Of a stretch of DNA of 64,000 nt, positions 44,408 to 53,555 are shown piece after piece (the first letter of the stretch is position 1; each line of letters opens with the position of its first letter). Made by a program: the position numbers and the translations under genes. Origin of the DNA: Pseudomonas sp. StFLB209 (lineage in GTDB: Bacteria; Pseudomonadota; Gammaproteobacteria; Pseudomonadales; Pseudomonadaceae). Where the stretch lies: NCBI RefSeq assembly GCF_000829415.1, contig NZ_AP014637.1, positions 6,217,001 through 6,281,000 on the forward strand, in the 5' to 3' direction. A model generated the notes under the pieces. That model ran no database searches, was not told where the DNA came from, and saw nothing but the letters and a program-made list of their open reading frames with translations.

Positions 44408-45583
44408 TCATTGTGCCGACGGCAAAAACAGCAGTGCCGACGGCGCCGGCATGTCCAGCGCCTGCACCACATCACCCAACCGCCCGCTCTGCGGGTCACG
44501 CTTGAGGGTCACGATCTGGTTGCTCTTCTGGTTGGCGATCAGCAAGAACCTGCCGCTGGGGTCAATGCTGAACTCCCGCGGTTCACGGCCCTGTACGGAA
44601 CGGCGCTGGAGCTCCTTGAGTGCCCCACTGGCCGGATCGATGCTGAACACCAGCAGTTCGTTGGCATCGCCACGGTTGGCCACGTAGAGAAAACGGCCAT
44701 CAGCAGAGGCATGCAAGCCGCTGGCGCCGACCGCCTGGTGCTTGCCGGGCTGTTTGAGATCAACCAGTTGAGTCTGCCGGAACCGACCATTGTGATAGTC
44801 GAACACCGCGACCTGAGCGGTCATTTCCAGAGTCAGCCAGGCGTGCTTGCCATTGTCACTGAACAACAGATGCCGTGGGCCACTGCCCTTGGGCAGGCTT
44901 ACCGTGGCCGCCTGGAACGGCTGCAATGGCTGCCCGAGTTGCGCGTCGTAGTGGTAGACAAACAGCTTGTCAGCCCCCAGGTCCGCTGCCACTACGTACT
45001 TGCCATCCGGAGTCGGCAGCACCCCATGCACATGTGAAGAACTCTGGCGTTCGGCATTGACCTTGCTGGGCGGGTTGGGCCCAAGCACCTGCACCGCATC
45101 ACCCAGGCGGCCAGCGCTGTCGACTGGCAAAACGGCCAGCGCCCCGCCTGGCCTGGCCTGCACCGCATAGTTGGCCACCAGCAGATAACGCTGATCAGGT
45201 GTGAGGCTTGAATGAGTCGGCTCATCGCTCTGGCTGGCGACCTGATTGATCAGGCGCAATTCGTGGGTCTGCGGGTCAATCGCATAACTACTGACCTTGC
45301 CCTGAGTGTCTGCTTGTCCCGGACCGTTTTCATTGACCACGAACAGATAACCGGCTTCGCGCGACAGGGTCAGCCAGGACGGATTTTCACTCACCACCAC
45401 TTGCCGTGGCTGGGTGTCGATCAAGCCGGTCTGACTGTTAAAGCCCATCCGGTAAAGCCCCTGGCTGTCACCCTGGGTATAGGTGCCCACCAACAGATCG
45501 AGGTCGGCGTTGTCCTGAGCATGAGCGGGCAAAACACTGAAGATGCTGGCAAGCACCAGCCAGGGCAGCAATGGGCGGGACAT
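44408..45583 (-). CDS. Secreted lactonase-family beta-propeller (6-phosphogluconolactonase-like)
   Basis: 391 residues. A signal peptide (PLLPWLVLASIFSVLPAHAQ) precedes a seven-bladed propeller of the lactonase family (PF10282, the fold of E. coli Pgl/YbhE). Hallmarks include LLVGTYTQGDSQGLYRM, HVHGVLPTPDGKYVVAADLG, GPRHLLFSDNGKHAWL and REFSIDPSGRFLLIANQ. Because it is exported, the substrate is more likely a periplasmic lactone, such as gluconolactone, than the cytoplasmic 6-phospho form. It lies 73 bases downstream of the orphan glucose-dehydrogenase-type anchor, which supports that idea. Confidence 0.85.
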   Translation of the reverse strand: MSRPLLPWLVLASIFSVLPAHAQDNADLDLLVGTYTQGDSQGLYRMGFNSQTGLIDTQPRQVVVSENPSWLTLSREAGYLFVVNENGPGQADTQGKVSSYAIDPQTHELRLINQVASQSDEPTHSSLTPDQRYLLVANYAVQARPGGALAVLPVDSAGRLGDAVQVLGPNPPSKVNAERQSSSHVHGVLPTPDGKYVVAADLGADKLFVYHYDAQLGQPLQPFQAATVSLPKGSGPRHLLFSDNGKHAWLTLEMTAQVAVFDYHNGRFRQTQLVDLKQPGKHQAVGASGLHASADGRFLYVANRGDANELLVFSIDPASGALKELQRRSVQGREPREFSIDPSGRFLLIANQKSNQIVTLKRDPQSGRLGDVVQALDMPAPSALLFLPSAQ

Positions 45584-45656
45584 GACGGCCTCCTTTGAGC
45601 ACTCTTGGAAATTGTTATTCGCGCTTGATTCAGGACACCGCCTTTACTGCAAAGGT

Positions 45657-46202
45657 TCAGCTTTCTGGCTGGCGCAGATCTTTGGCACCGCCGTCCTCTA
45701 ACGCCAACGGCATGACTGCCAGGCTTGGAATCAGAGACTCTGCCCATTGCCGGTAGTCAGGTCCGAACTGGCGAATCTGGGCCAGCGGATCCAGTGAAAT
45801 GCCGGCCAGCAGCAGGGCCACGATCAAATGGCCGAGTGAGAAGGGTCGGCCGGTGGGTTTAAGACTGCGTCTGATCACTGGCAGCAACAGCAGCAGACCA
45901 ATCAGAAACCAGATCAACAGACGCGGCAGCAGTTGCTGACGATCCAGGCCGACTTCCCATAGTGCCCCGACGGTCCCCAGCGACAGGCATAACGTGAACA
46001 GCCACACCGCCATGTGCACAACCAGCATCAGCGACAGGCCGCACAGGGCAAAGCCGAGCCCGGAAAGGACGTAATAGTAGGAACCGCCCAGACTGACCAG
46101 CTTCAAGCCGGCACTGAATTTGACCAGGCCGAGCACCAGCAGCCCGGCGCCGAAAAAAGTTGGCAATAGCCGAGCACGACTCAACGCGCCTTGAGTAGAC
46201 AT
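45657..46202 (-). CDS. Orphan membrane-anchor domain of PQQ glucose dehydrogenase type
   Basis: 181 residues from the ATG at 46202 (GGGAG 7 bases upstream). Five hydrophobic helices fill residues 10-140. The loop LVSLGGSYYYVLSGLG, the helix end GTVGALWEVG and the LLPRLLIWFLIGLLLLLPV segment correspond to the N-terminal five-helix domain of membrane-bound PQQ glucose/quinate dehydrogenases (E. coli Gcd: IGGSWYY, WGVWEVGFD). The PQQ propeller of about 600 residues that normally follows is absent; a short tail of about 40 residues ends the protein. It could be a stand-alone quinone-binding anchor or a remnant. Upstream gap 46203-46437 shows nothing recognisable. Confidence 0.78.
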   Translation of the reverse strand: MSTQGALSRARLLPTFFGAGLLVLGLVKFSAGLKLVSLGGSYYYVLSGLGFALCGLSLMLVVHMAVWLFTLCLSLGTVGALWEVGLDRQQLLPRLLIWFLIGLLLLLPVIRRSLKPTGRPFSLGHLIVALLLAGISLDPLAQIRQFGPDYRQWAESLIPSLAVMPLALEDGGAKDLRQPES

Positions 46203-46437
46203 GGAAATCTCCCTGATGAATGCTTCGCTCGCTTCCGTGGAGCGGATGACTGGCAATGGCCAGCAATTTGAAGGTCGTTACCCCGCAAGCGGAGCAAGAA
46301 AAGGCAAGCACATCCTTGTGTAGTGACCGATGCGCAAGCACCGGCACCCTACCATCCCGATGCCGGCCTCTGATTCAGAGGGCCGACACGCGCCTGCGAA
46401 GTTTAACGGCTGGCGCGCTCTAAAAGACTGATCTGGA

Positions 46438-46716
46438 TCAATCCAGATCGGCCTCGTCATCATCGTTTGCACTGACGGCATCCATGCAGACGATCCGGTG
46501 ATCCGCCTCACCGTCGTTGATCACCCAGCTCTGCAGGGATTCATCGAACGCGGCGGCCTGTACCTGCGCTGCGCTGAACGACCAGACCTTACGCGCCCGG
46601 CCGTCCATGCATTCGACTTGCAGGCCATCATCCAGGCTGAATTCCCAGGCATGCAGACCGTCGATTTCGAGCATGGTGGTGGTTTGCAGGGCTTGCAGGA
46701 AGGAAGTAGTAGTCAT
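46438..46716 (-). CDS. Small acidic protein, DUF5629-like
   Basis: 92 residues. It starts MTTTSFLQALQTTTMLEIDG and contains LHAWEFSLDDGLQVECMDGR, a pattern I associate with the pseudomonad DUF5629 family. It has an acidic C-terminus (NDDDEADLD). Probably cytoplasmic; function unknown. The family name is from memory and should be checked. Confidence 0.72.
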   Translation of the reverse strand: MTTTSFLQALQTTTMLEIDGLHAWEFSLDDGLQVECMDGRARKVWSFSAAQVQAAAFDESLQSWVINDGEADHRIVCMDAVSANDDDEADLD

Positions 46717-46783
46717 GTTCAGTCAGGTACCTGGGAAAAACGCCAATGATAGGGCAAAGCTCTGCGCCTTGCCCTGCCGCGTT

Positions 46784-49177
46784 TCAATGAGAAAACAACG
46801 AATGCCCCACCTGCCCGGCCATTTTCTCGGGTTTGATCAGAAAGCGTGCCAGTGCCGGCAACAGCCACAAGGCGCCGAACATGTTCCACAGCAGCATGAA
46901 GGTCAGCATCAGGCCCATGTCGGCCTGGAACTTGATGGCCGAGAAGATCCAGGTGCAGACACCAATCGCCAGGCACAGACCGGTGAACAGCACCGCCTTG
47001 CCGGTGGACTTGAGCGTCTGGTAATACGCCTCCTGCAACGGCAGGCCGGCGCGCAGGAAGCTTTCCAGACGGCTGTAGATGTAAATGCCGTAATCGACAC
47101 CGATGCCCACCCCGAGGGCGATCACCGGCAGCGTCGCCACCTTCACGCCGATGCCCAGCAAGGCCATCAGCGCGTTACCCAGTACCGAGGTCAGCACCAG
47201 CGGCAAGACAATGCACAGGGTCGCAGCCCAGGAGCGGAAGGTGATCATGCACATGCCTGCCACACACAGGTAGACCAGCACCAGGATCAACAGCTCGGAC
47301 TCTTTGATCACCTGGTTGGTCGCGGCCTCAATCCCGGCGTTACCGGCCGCCAGCAGAAATTGCAGATCGGGGCTGTTGTGTTGCGCAGCAAACTCCTCGA
47401 CCGCCTTGACCGCCCGATCCAGGGTTTCGGCCTTGTGGTCGTTGAGGAAGATCATCAGTGGCGCCAGCGAGCAGTCGGTGTTGTACAGCCCTTCGGCACG
47501 GGCGATGGAGCTGTTGAGCACATCCTTGTTACGCGACAGGGTTTCCCACTTCAGGCTGCCTTCGTTCATGCCTTTGATCACCTGGCGTGAAACGTTGACC
47601 AGGGAAACCGTCGATTGCACGCCAGGGGTGTTGTCCATTTTCCAGGCCAGCTCACTGATCGCCGACATGGTCGAATACGCCGAGCAGCCTTCAGCCTGAG
47701 TCTTGACCATCACCACCAATACATCAGAACTGGTGGAGTAATGCTCGATGATAAAGGCATTGTCCTGGTTGTAGCGTGAGTCAGGACGCAACTCTGGAGC
47801 GCCCTGGTCAAGGTCACCGATCTTCAGGTTCTGGCTGTACCAGAGCCCGCCGCCGAAGGCCAGCAACGCCAGCACCACCGACACCGGCGCCACTTTGGGG
47901 TTGGCAAACCCCGACAGCAGGCGCCAGAACGGATGCTCGCTGACCGCGTCCTGCTTGCTGCGGGTGACCGCCCGCTTGCTGATGCCGACATAGGAAATCA
48001 TCACCGGCAACAGAATCAGGTTGGTGAACACGATCACTGCCACACCGATGGACGCGCCGATGGCCAGCTCGCGGATCACGCCGATATCGATAATCAGCAG
48101 GGTAATGAAGCCCACGGCATCGGCCAGAATGGCGATCATCCCCGGCAGGAACAACTGACGGAAGGTCCGCCGTGCCGCGGTCAGGGCGTTATCGGCCTCG
48201 CTGGACTGCAAGGCAATGCCGTTGATCTTCTGTACGCCATGGGAAATGCCGATGGCAAAGATCAGGAACGGCACCAGCATCGAGTACGGATCGATGCCGA
48301 AGCCGACCACATGCATCAGGCCCAGTTGCCAGATCACCGCGATCAGCGTGGTGCAGAGCACGGCGATGGTGCTGCGCAGGCAGCGGGTGAACCAGATCAG
48401 CAGCACCAGCGTGATGACAAAGGCGATGCCGAAGAACGCCACCACCATGAACAAGCCGTCGATCAGGTCGCCGACCTTCTTGGCGAAGCCGACGATGTGC
48501 ACTTTGATCTGCGGATTCTGCGCCTGGAACTTGTCGCGGATCTTTTCTTCGAGCTGATGCGAAAACTGCTGGTAATCAAGGGTCAGCAGCACGCTCTGGT
48601 CATTGGGATCCGGATAAGCCTCCAGCAGCGGTATCTCGACGATGCTCGACCTGAAGTCGTTGGCCACCAGCCGACCGACCTGGCCAGACTTGAGCACGTT
48701 GTTGCGCAGGGTATCGAGGCTGTCCTGACCGCCATCGTAGCTCTTGGGAATCACCTCGCCGCCGGCAAAGCCTTCTTCGGTCACCTCGGTCCAGCGCACG
48801 CTGGGGCTCCACAGTGACTTCATGGCCGAGCGATCGACGCCCGGGATATAGAAGGCTTCGTCGTGAATCTGGCGCAGGGTCTCCATGTAGTCGCGCGAGA
48901 AAATGTCGCCGTCCAGCGACTCGACCGAGATGCGCACGCTATTGCCCAGATTGCCCAGGTCATTGCGGTGCGTAAGCATGTTCTGGATGAAGGGGTGCTG
49001 CAGGGGAATCATCTTCTCGAAGCTGGTCGAAGGTCGCACCTGCAAAGCCTGCCAGACCAGCACCAGGGTGGTCAGCAGACAGAGAATGATCACTGTGGGG
49101 CGATTGTTGAAGATCAACCGTTCAAGAAAGGTCGCTTGCTCGTCGGCGGGCGTGGCGCGCTGCTGAAGATCGTTCAT
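46784..49177 (-). CDS. RND-superfamily (MMPL/HpnN-like) transporter
   Basis: 797 residues in two similar halves, each with one helix, a large periplasmic loop and five more helices. The N-terminal half has FIFAIGISHGVQKINGIALQ and the C-terminal half VIALGVGIGVDYGIYIYSRL, both with the conserved small-residue/Asp pattern of the RND fourth helix. This branch lacks a cognate adaptor and probably moves hydrophobic or lipid-like molecules. It follows a YCF48-like gene by 17 bases; the two probably form one operon. Confidence 0.9.
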   Translation of the reverse strand: MNDLQQRATPADEQATFLERLIFNNRPTVIILCLLTTLVLVWQALQVRPSTSFEKMIPLQHPFIQNMLTHRNDLGNLGNSVRISVESLDGDIFSRDYMETLRQIHDEAFYIPGVDRSAMKSLWSPSVRWTEVTEEGFAGGEVIPKSYDGGQDSLDTLRNNVLKSGQVGRLVANDFRSSIVEIPLLEAYPDPNDQSVLLTLDYQQFSHQLEEKIRDKFQAQNPQIKVHIVGFAKKVGDLIDGLFMVVAFFGIAFVITLVLLIWFTRCLRSTIAVLCTTLIAVIWQLGLMHVVGFGIDPYSMLVPFLIFAIGISHGVQKINGIALQSSEADNALTAARRTFRQLFLPGMIAILADAVGFITLLIIDIGVIRELAIGASIGVAVIVFTNLILLPVMISYVGISKRAVTRSKQDAVSEHPFWRLLSGFANPKVAPVSVVLALLAFGGGLWYSQNLKIGDLDQGAPELRPDSRYNQDNAFIIEHYSTSSDVLVVMVKTQAEGCSAYSTMSAISELAWKMDNTPGVQSTVSLVNVSRQVIKGMNEGSLKWETLSRNKDVLNSSIARAEGLYNTDCSLAPLMIFLNDHKAETLDRAVKAVEEFAAQHNSPDLQFLLAAGNAGIEAATNQVIKESELLILVLVYLCVAGMCMITFRSWAATLCIVLPLVLTSVLGNALMALLGIGVKVATLPVIALGVGIGVDYGIYIYSRLESFLRAGLPLQEAYYQTLKSTGKAVLFTGLCLAIGVCTWIFSAIKFQADMGLMLTFMLLWNMFGALWLLPALARFLIKPEKMAGQVGHSLFSH

Positions 49178-49194
49178 GCATGGAGTCCTTGTGC

Positions 49195-50187
49195 TTATCG
49201 CTGACTGAGCGCTGCGCCATTGGCCGAGCCAAGACGTACACCGCCCTGCCCGACCAGAATCAGTTCACCGCGGGCATTGCCGGTCACCCCGGACAGGGCG
49301 ATATGGTCGGCGCGGTTGAAAACCTTGAAGCTCTGCCCGTCATCACTGCTGCGCAATACGCTGCCGGCATTGCCGACCAGCACCAGCGTGCCGTCACTGA
49401 GCAGGCTGGCGCCAGCCAGGGTGGCCTGCAGCGGCCCCCGTTCGCCGGGCAGTTCGATGTGGGTCCAGGTGTCGCCAAAGTCAGTGGAACGCAGCAAATT
49501 GCCGCGCAATCCGTAGGCCAGCAGCGTCTGCGCCTGGGAGGTGCCGATGACCCCGAACAGCGAGCCGTGATAGGGACTTTCGAGTTTTTCCCAGCTCAGG
49601 CCGACATCGCGGGAACGGAACATGCCGCCGGCTTCACCGACGATGAACAGCCCGCCTTGCGCCACATGGGCGATGGCATTGAGGTGATACTGATCTTGGT
49701 TGTCCAGCCGCTCGCTGACGTCCTGCCAGTGCCGGCCACCATCGGTGGTGGTCAACAGGGCACCGTAGGCGCCGATAGCAAAGCCGGTGCTCTGGTCCTG
49801 GAACCAGACATCCAGCAGCGGCGCTTCGCGGGTCAGGTCTTCGAACTGTTTGGTCCAGCTCTGGCCGCCATCGCTGCTGGCCAGAATCTGGGCATCGTGG
49901 CCGACGGCCCAGCCATGCTGCGCGTCGACAAAATAGACGGCGGTGAGCAACTGGCGGGTCGGCACTTTGGCCTGTTGCCAGTTATGGCCCTGGTCGTCGG
50001 AGTACAGGATATGGCCGTGGTCGCCCACCGCGACCAGACGCTGACCGGCATGCACGACGTCCAGTAACAGGCTGGTCGCGGCCTTGGGCGATTCGATGGC
50101 GTAGCTGTCTGCTGCGGTTGCTGCGACGGCGGAACTGACTGCTGTGAGGCCCAATAAGGCGGCCAGGCAGACAATGGACAGATGCAT
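49195..50187 (-). CDS. YCF48-like beta-propeller protein, partner of the RND transporter
   Basis: 330 residues with a signal peptide (IVCLAALLGLTAVSSAVAAT) and a series of BNR/YCF48-type repeats, each with an S-x-D-x-G-x-x-W pattern (SDDQGHNWQQ, SSDGGQSWTK, TTDGGRHWQD, SRDVGLSWEK, STDFGDTWTH). The protein is a seven-bladed propeller named for the photosystem II assembly factor, but in Pseudomonas it is found beside RND/MMPL transporters. It is probably periplasmic. GGGAGAG lies just upstream of the ATG. Confidence 0.88.
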   Translation of the reverse strand: MHLSIVCLAALLGLTAVSSAVAATAADSYAIESPKAATSLLLDVVHAGQRLVAVGDHGHILYSDDQGHNWQQAKVPTRQLLTAVYFVDAQHGWAVGHDAQILASSDGGQSWTKQFEDLTREAPLLDVWFQDQSTGFAIGAYGALLTTTDGGRHWQDVSERLDNQDQYHLNAIAHVAQGGLFIVGEAGGMFRSRDVGLSWEKLESPYHGSLFGVIGTSQAQTLLAYGLRGNLLRSTDFGDTWTHIELPGERGPLQATLAGASLLSDGTLVLVGNAGSVLRSSDDGQSFKVFNRADHIALSGVTGNARGELILVGQGGVRLGSANGAALSQR

Positions 50188-50365
50188 GCGTCTCTCCCGG
50201 TTTTATTGTTGTGCGAGGTGGCTGGATAAACCGGCCCTGCGCTTTTTTGGAGGCGGGGCCATGCTAGGCAGTAAAGCCTGTGCCTGACAATTGTCGTGAC
50301 GTTATGTTTTGTTAAGCGCTACTGGCATTGAGGCAGTCTAGGCGATGATCTGGAGAGCATGGGTC

Positions 50366-50530
50366 GCGGCTTTAGCCGCGAAAAGGGCGTGATCTGCGGA
50401 CCGATGGAAAATCCTTTTGCGCGGTGTCTGGACTGCAGGTTTCGCCCTGCCGGGCGAACGTCCCTCCGAACGGCGCCCAAGCCGCGATTTGCGTTGTCTG
50501 TGCCATCTCGGCTCGAAGATCAAGATCAAC
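50366..50530 (+). repeat. Composite intergenic repeat, short form
   Basis: GCGGCTTTAGCCGCG, GATGGAAAATCC, CTGCAGGTTTCGCCCTG and the right arm (GCGCCCAAGCCGCGATTTGC, GTCTGTGCCATCTCGGCTC, GAAGATCAAGATCAAC) are in the same order as the copy at 25.0 kb. The 360-bp gap 50188-50547 otherwise contains only the upstream region of the YCF48 gene. Confidence 0.8.
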
Positions 50531-50547
50531 AGCGGCTGCGCACCTTC

Positions 50548-51705
50548 TTAATCAATCACCACATGCGGCAAAAACCGGCTGCTGTCTTTGGTAATCAGGC
50601 TGTCGTCTTCGCGGATGCCGATCCCGGAGGCCAGGTCGCCGATGACCCAGGAGCCGATCAGGGTGTAGCTGTCGCCGAAACGCGGCAGCGGTGAGTATTG
50701 CTGGAGGATGTACGGCGCGTCGGTGTAGGGGCCGTCTTCGGCAATGGTTTCGTCGCCTGGGGTGCGGATTTCAATGTTGGCGCCTTCGCGGGAAAAGAAA
50801 GGCTTGCGCACCCAGCCTTTGGGTACCGGGCTAGCGGGGTATTGGTCGACGAACGATGGCAGCAGGTTGGGATGGCCTTCGTTGAACTGCCAGAGCAGCG
50901 GCAGGATGCCTTTGTTGCTGAGGATGGCTTTCCAGGCAGGTTCGACGAAGCGGGTGCCACTGGCGGCGATGTGCGCACCGAACGGCTCGTGGAAGATGTG
51001 CTCCCAGGCATGCAGTTTGAACAAACGCTCGATGCGGTTGCCGTGCAAATCGACGAAGCGTCCCTGTTGATCAAGGCCGATGTCCTCAATGTCGATATGC
51101 CGGGTCTCGATGCCTGCATGAGCGGCCATGCGCCGCATGAATTCAGTGGTGCCACGGTCTTCGGCCGAGCCGGACATGGCCGAAAAATAGAACGGCGCCG
51201 GTCCCCGGAACGGCTCGAAGGCCTTGATCAGGTCTTCGGCAATCGCGTTGAACTGGGTTGCCCTGGCCGGCAGCACGCCGCGTTCAATCTGCTCTTCCAG
51301 CCACAGCAATTGAAACGCCGCCGCTTCCATCAGGCTGGTGGGGGTGTCGGCGTTGATTTCATACATCTTCGCCGGCCCGTCGCCGTGGTAAGCGAAGTCG
51401 AAGCGTGCATACAGGTGCGCATGCCGCTGCTGCCAGGAGTCGCGGATCAGGTCGAAGTACGCTTGCGGGATTGCCAGTTGGCTGAGCAATGCCTCGTCAT
51501 CGACCACCCGCGCCACCACATCCAGGCACATCTGGTGCAGCTCCTGGGTCGGTGCTTCAAGATCGCGGGTGACCTGCCGCTCGTTGAACTGGTAGTAGTG
51601 CCGCTCGTCCCAATAGCGCTCACCGTCGATGGTGTGAAAGTCGAAACCTTCACGTTCGGCAGTGGCGCGCCAGGCTGGGCGCTCTTCGATGCTGATCCGT
51701 TTCAT
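50548..51705 (-). CDS. yjfC: YjfC/YgiC-like glutathionylspermidine-synthase-family ATP-grasp ligase
   Basis: 385 residues (E. coli YjfC is about 387). It has the C-terminal synthetase domain of glutathionylspermidine synthase only, without the amidase half. Conserved stretches are FDFAYHGDGPAKMYEINADT, LLEEQIERGVL-like helices, PLLWQFNEGHPNLLPSFVDQ and the nucleotide-binding FFSREGANIEI. An ATP-grasp ligase of this kind should form an amide bond; the substrate is unknown. It is the last gene of the yjf-type cluster, 12 bases after the lipoprotein gene. Confidence 0.9.
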   Translation of the reverse strand: MKRISIEERPAWRATAEREGFDFHTIDGERYWDERHYYQFNERQVTRDLEAPTQELHQMCLDVVARVVDDEALLSQLAIPQAYFDLIRDSWQQRHAHLYARFDFAYHGDGPAKMYEINADTPTSLMEAAAFQLLWLEEQIERGVLPARATQFNAIAEDLIKAFEPFRGPAPFYFSAMSGSAEDRGTTEFMRRMAAHAGIETRHIDIEDIGLDQQGRFVDLHGNRIERLFKLHAWEHIFHEPFGAHIAASGTRFVEPAWKAILSNKGILPLLWQFNEGHPNLLPSFVDQYPASPVPKGWVRKPFFSREGANIEIRTPGDETIAEDGPYTDAPYILQQYSPLPRFGDSYTLIGSWVIGDLASGIGIREDDSLITKDSSRFLPHVVID

Positions 51706-51717
51706 CCAACAGATTCC

Positions 51718-52443
51718 TTAACCGCCGAAGCTGGAGCGGCTGCTGCTCTTGCCACTCCAGCCGCTGCGCGCACTGGCCTGGCTGCCGAAACCGCCACGCG
51801 ACACAGTGGACGACACCGACGAGCCACTGCCAAGGCTGCGGCCCAGCGTGCTTTTACTGTAGGTCTTGTCGGTGCTGTAACGGGCCTGGGTCGAGCGGCT
51901 GAAGGTCTTGCCGCGGTCGATATGGGTATAGAGCGAAGAGTTGTAGTAACCGCCGCGATCATCGCGGCCCATGTACACCGGCTGCGCGTAATAGCGGCCA
52001 CTGTTACCGAAGCCGTTGCTGAGCAGGTTGCCAATCAGCAACCCGGTAAGGAAGTTGCTGGTCGCGCCGGGGTTGGACTGGATGATCTGCTGGTTGGTCT
52101 GGTCCAGCACCTCTTTGGGCACGTTGCCGGCGAACGACAGCTCGAAACCGCCGAGTTTTGGCGAGTATTTGCCGTCGCTGCCAACCTGGCAGTAGTCCGG
52201 CACGAAATCTGCTTCGCAGGAGGCCTGGTCGTCGTAGGTCGGGGCAATGCGCCGGTGATCGGTCAACGCCTCCATGAACGAGTTGGAACAGACCTCGATC
52301 GGCACCTTGGCGTCGGTGCATTCCTGCACGGTCTTGAAGGTGGTCTTGGTGGTGAAGTTCGGCTCATCATCCGATGACCCGCAGGCACTCAGGGCCAGCG
52401 GCAAGGTACTGACCAGCACGAGCTTGACTGAACTGCGTCTCAT
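51718..52443 (-). CDS. yjfM: YjfM/YgiB-like lipoprotein (DUF1190)
   Basis: 241 residues. The signal ends in a lipobox-like LALSACGSS (Cys at about 21), so it is probably lipid-anchored. The DUF1190 core has conserved cysteines and VQECTDAKVPIEVC, DQASCEADF and PDYCQ. The C-terminal 80 residues are Ser/Gly/Arg-rich and end RSSFGG. YgiB/YjfM lipoproteins always pair with a YgiC/YjfC ATP-grasp protein and may be its substrate or partner. GGGGGAG precedes the ATG. Confidence 0.9.
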   Translation of the reverse strand: MRRSSVKLVLVSTLPLALSACGSSDDEPNFTTKTTFKTVQECTDAKVPIEVCSNSFMEALTDHRRIAPTYDDQASCEADFVPDYCQVGSDGKYSPKLGGFELSFAGNVPKEVLDQTNQQIIQSNPGATSNFLTGLLIGNLLSNGFGNSGRYYAQPVYMGRDDRGGYYNSSLYTHIDRGKTFSRSTQARYSTDKTYSKSTLGRSLGSGSSVSSTVSRGGFGSQASARSGWSGKSSSRSSFGG

Positions 52444-52458
52444 GATCGCTCCCCCGGC

Positions 52459-52884
52459 TCAGTTCGACGGTGTCATGCAGGCCGCGTTGAGCATGCCGAC
52501 ACTGACCGCGACACTGGCGGCGTAGATGGCCGCGGCCATCTCGCCCTTGGCAATGCGTGCCGACAGGCCCTTGAGCACCAGGCTGGTGGCACCGAACGCC
52601 AGCAACTGGACCACTGCCGCAATCAACGCCCAGACCACCACGTCCAGAATATTGATGCTGTAGGCGATGACGTTACTGGCGGGCAAGGCGAAACCGATCA
52701 ACGAACCGCCCAGGGCCAGGGCCGCTGCGCTGTTGTTGTCGCGGATCAGGACAAACTCTTTGTGCGGGGTCACCCGGCTGTAGATGAACTGGAACACCGC
52801 GAACAGTAGAGCGGCGACCAGAATATAGAGAATGAAGCCGAACACCGCCTGGGCATCGAGCGACATACGCAACGCGTCGAGCAT
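52459..52884 (-). CDS. yjfL: YjfL-like DUF350 membrane protein
   Basis: 141 residues with four predicted helices, the DUF350 (UPF0719) layout: two helices, the conserved loop KEFVLIRDNNSAAALALGGS, then two more. The family is found with ATP-grasp and PspA-like genes. Function unknown. It lies between the DUF2491 gene (17 bases) and the lipoprotein gene (15 bases). Confidence 0.9.
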   Translation of the reverse strand: MLDALRMSLDAQAVFGFILYILVAALLFAVFQFIYSRVTPHKEFVLIRDNNSAAALALGGSLIGFALPASNVIAYSINILDVVVWALIAAVVQLLAFGATSLVLKGLSARIAKGEMAAAIYAASVAVSVGMLNAACMTPSN

Positions 52885-52901
52885 GAAGATTTCCTTTTCT
52901 T

Positions 52902-53555
52902 TTATAGAACGTTGATGTCTGTAGAAAGCAGCGTCACACCGACCGCCGTTGTAAGGGTAATGTTCCCTTGCTCGTCTTCTTCCACCGAGAACAGCAAAAA
53001 CTCACGGCGGTCGATCAGGCCGGTTTCCCGCGCATAGAGCATGCTCAGGTGTTTGACGCGGTAGGCAGTGTCAGGACTGACGACGTTCTCGTCCATAGGC
53101 GTGAGTTCGGTCTGACCGGTCTCGGTGCCCCATTGGCGCTCGAACACTTCGCCTTCATGCTCATAGGTCGGCAGGCCGATTTTCGAATCCGGCCCGGTCA
53201 GGCGCAGAAGCTCGTCACGGCTGTTGATCGGCGTCGCGCTGTAATAGCCGAACAGCACGATATCCTGAATGTCCTCAGGCAACGGCCCGTTGCTGAGGAT
53301 CTGCAGAAAGTAGTCTTCATCGTCGAGATAGAAGCGGCGCAGCACCATGGCCTGGCCCAGATCGATCTCCCCCACCGCCCAGACCTTTTCATCGCCCGGC
53401 AGCACAACATAGCTGTGGCCATCGAGCAGCAGTTTCAGGGAAGAGTCCAGACACAACATGCCACCGCTGCGCAGCCCCAGCGGACTGGAGGCACTGGCAG
53501 CCGTGTTTTTCGGCAGGGGCGCTTCCAGGCCCATGACTCGCTTGAACCAGCTCAT
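52902..53555 (-). CDS. yjfK: YjfK-like DUF2491 protein
   Basis: 217 residues (E. coli YjfK about 219), soluble and without a signal peptide. Typical features are an N-terminal MSWFKRVMGL, a middle IVLFGYYSATPI and a C-terminal TAYRVKHLSMLYARETGLID. Function unknown; it is a constant member of the yjf cluster. Its ATG overlaps the stop of the potassium-channel gene (ATGA), so the channel and DUF2491 are translationally coupled. Confidence 0.88.
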   Translation of the reverse strand: MSWFKRVMGLEAPLPKNTAASASSPLGLRSGGMLCLDSSLKLLLDGHSYVVLPGDEKVWAVGEIDLGQAMVLRRFYLDDEDYFLQILSNGPLPEDIQDIVLFGYYSATPINSRDELLRLTGPDSKIGLPTYEHEGEVFERQWGTETGQTELTPMDENVVSPDTAYRVKHLSMLYARETGLIDRREFLLFSVEEDEQGNITLTTAVGVTLLSTDINVL

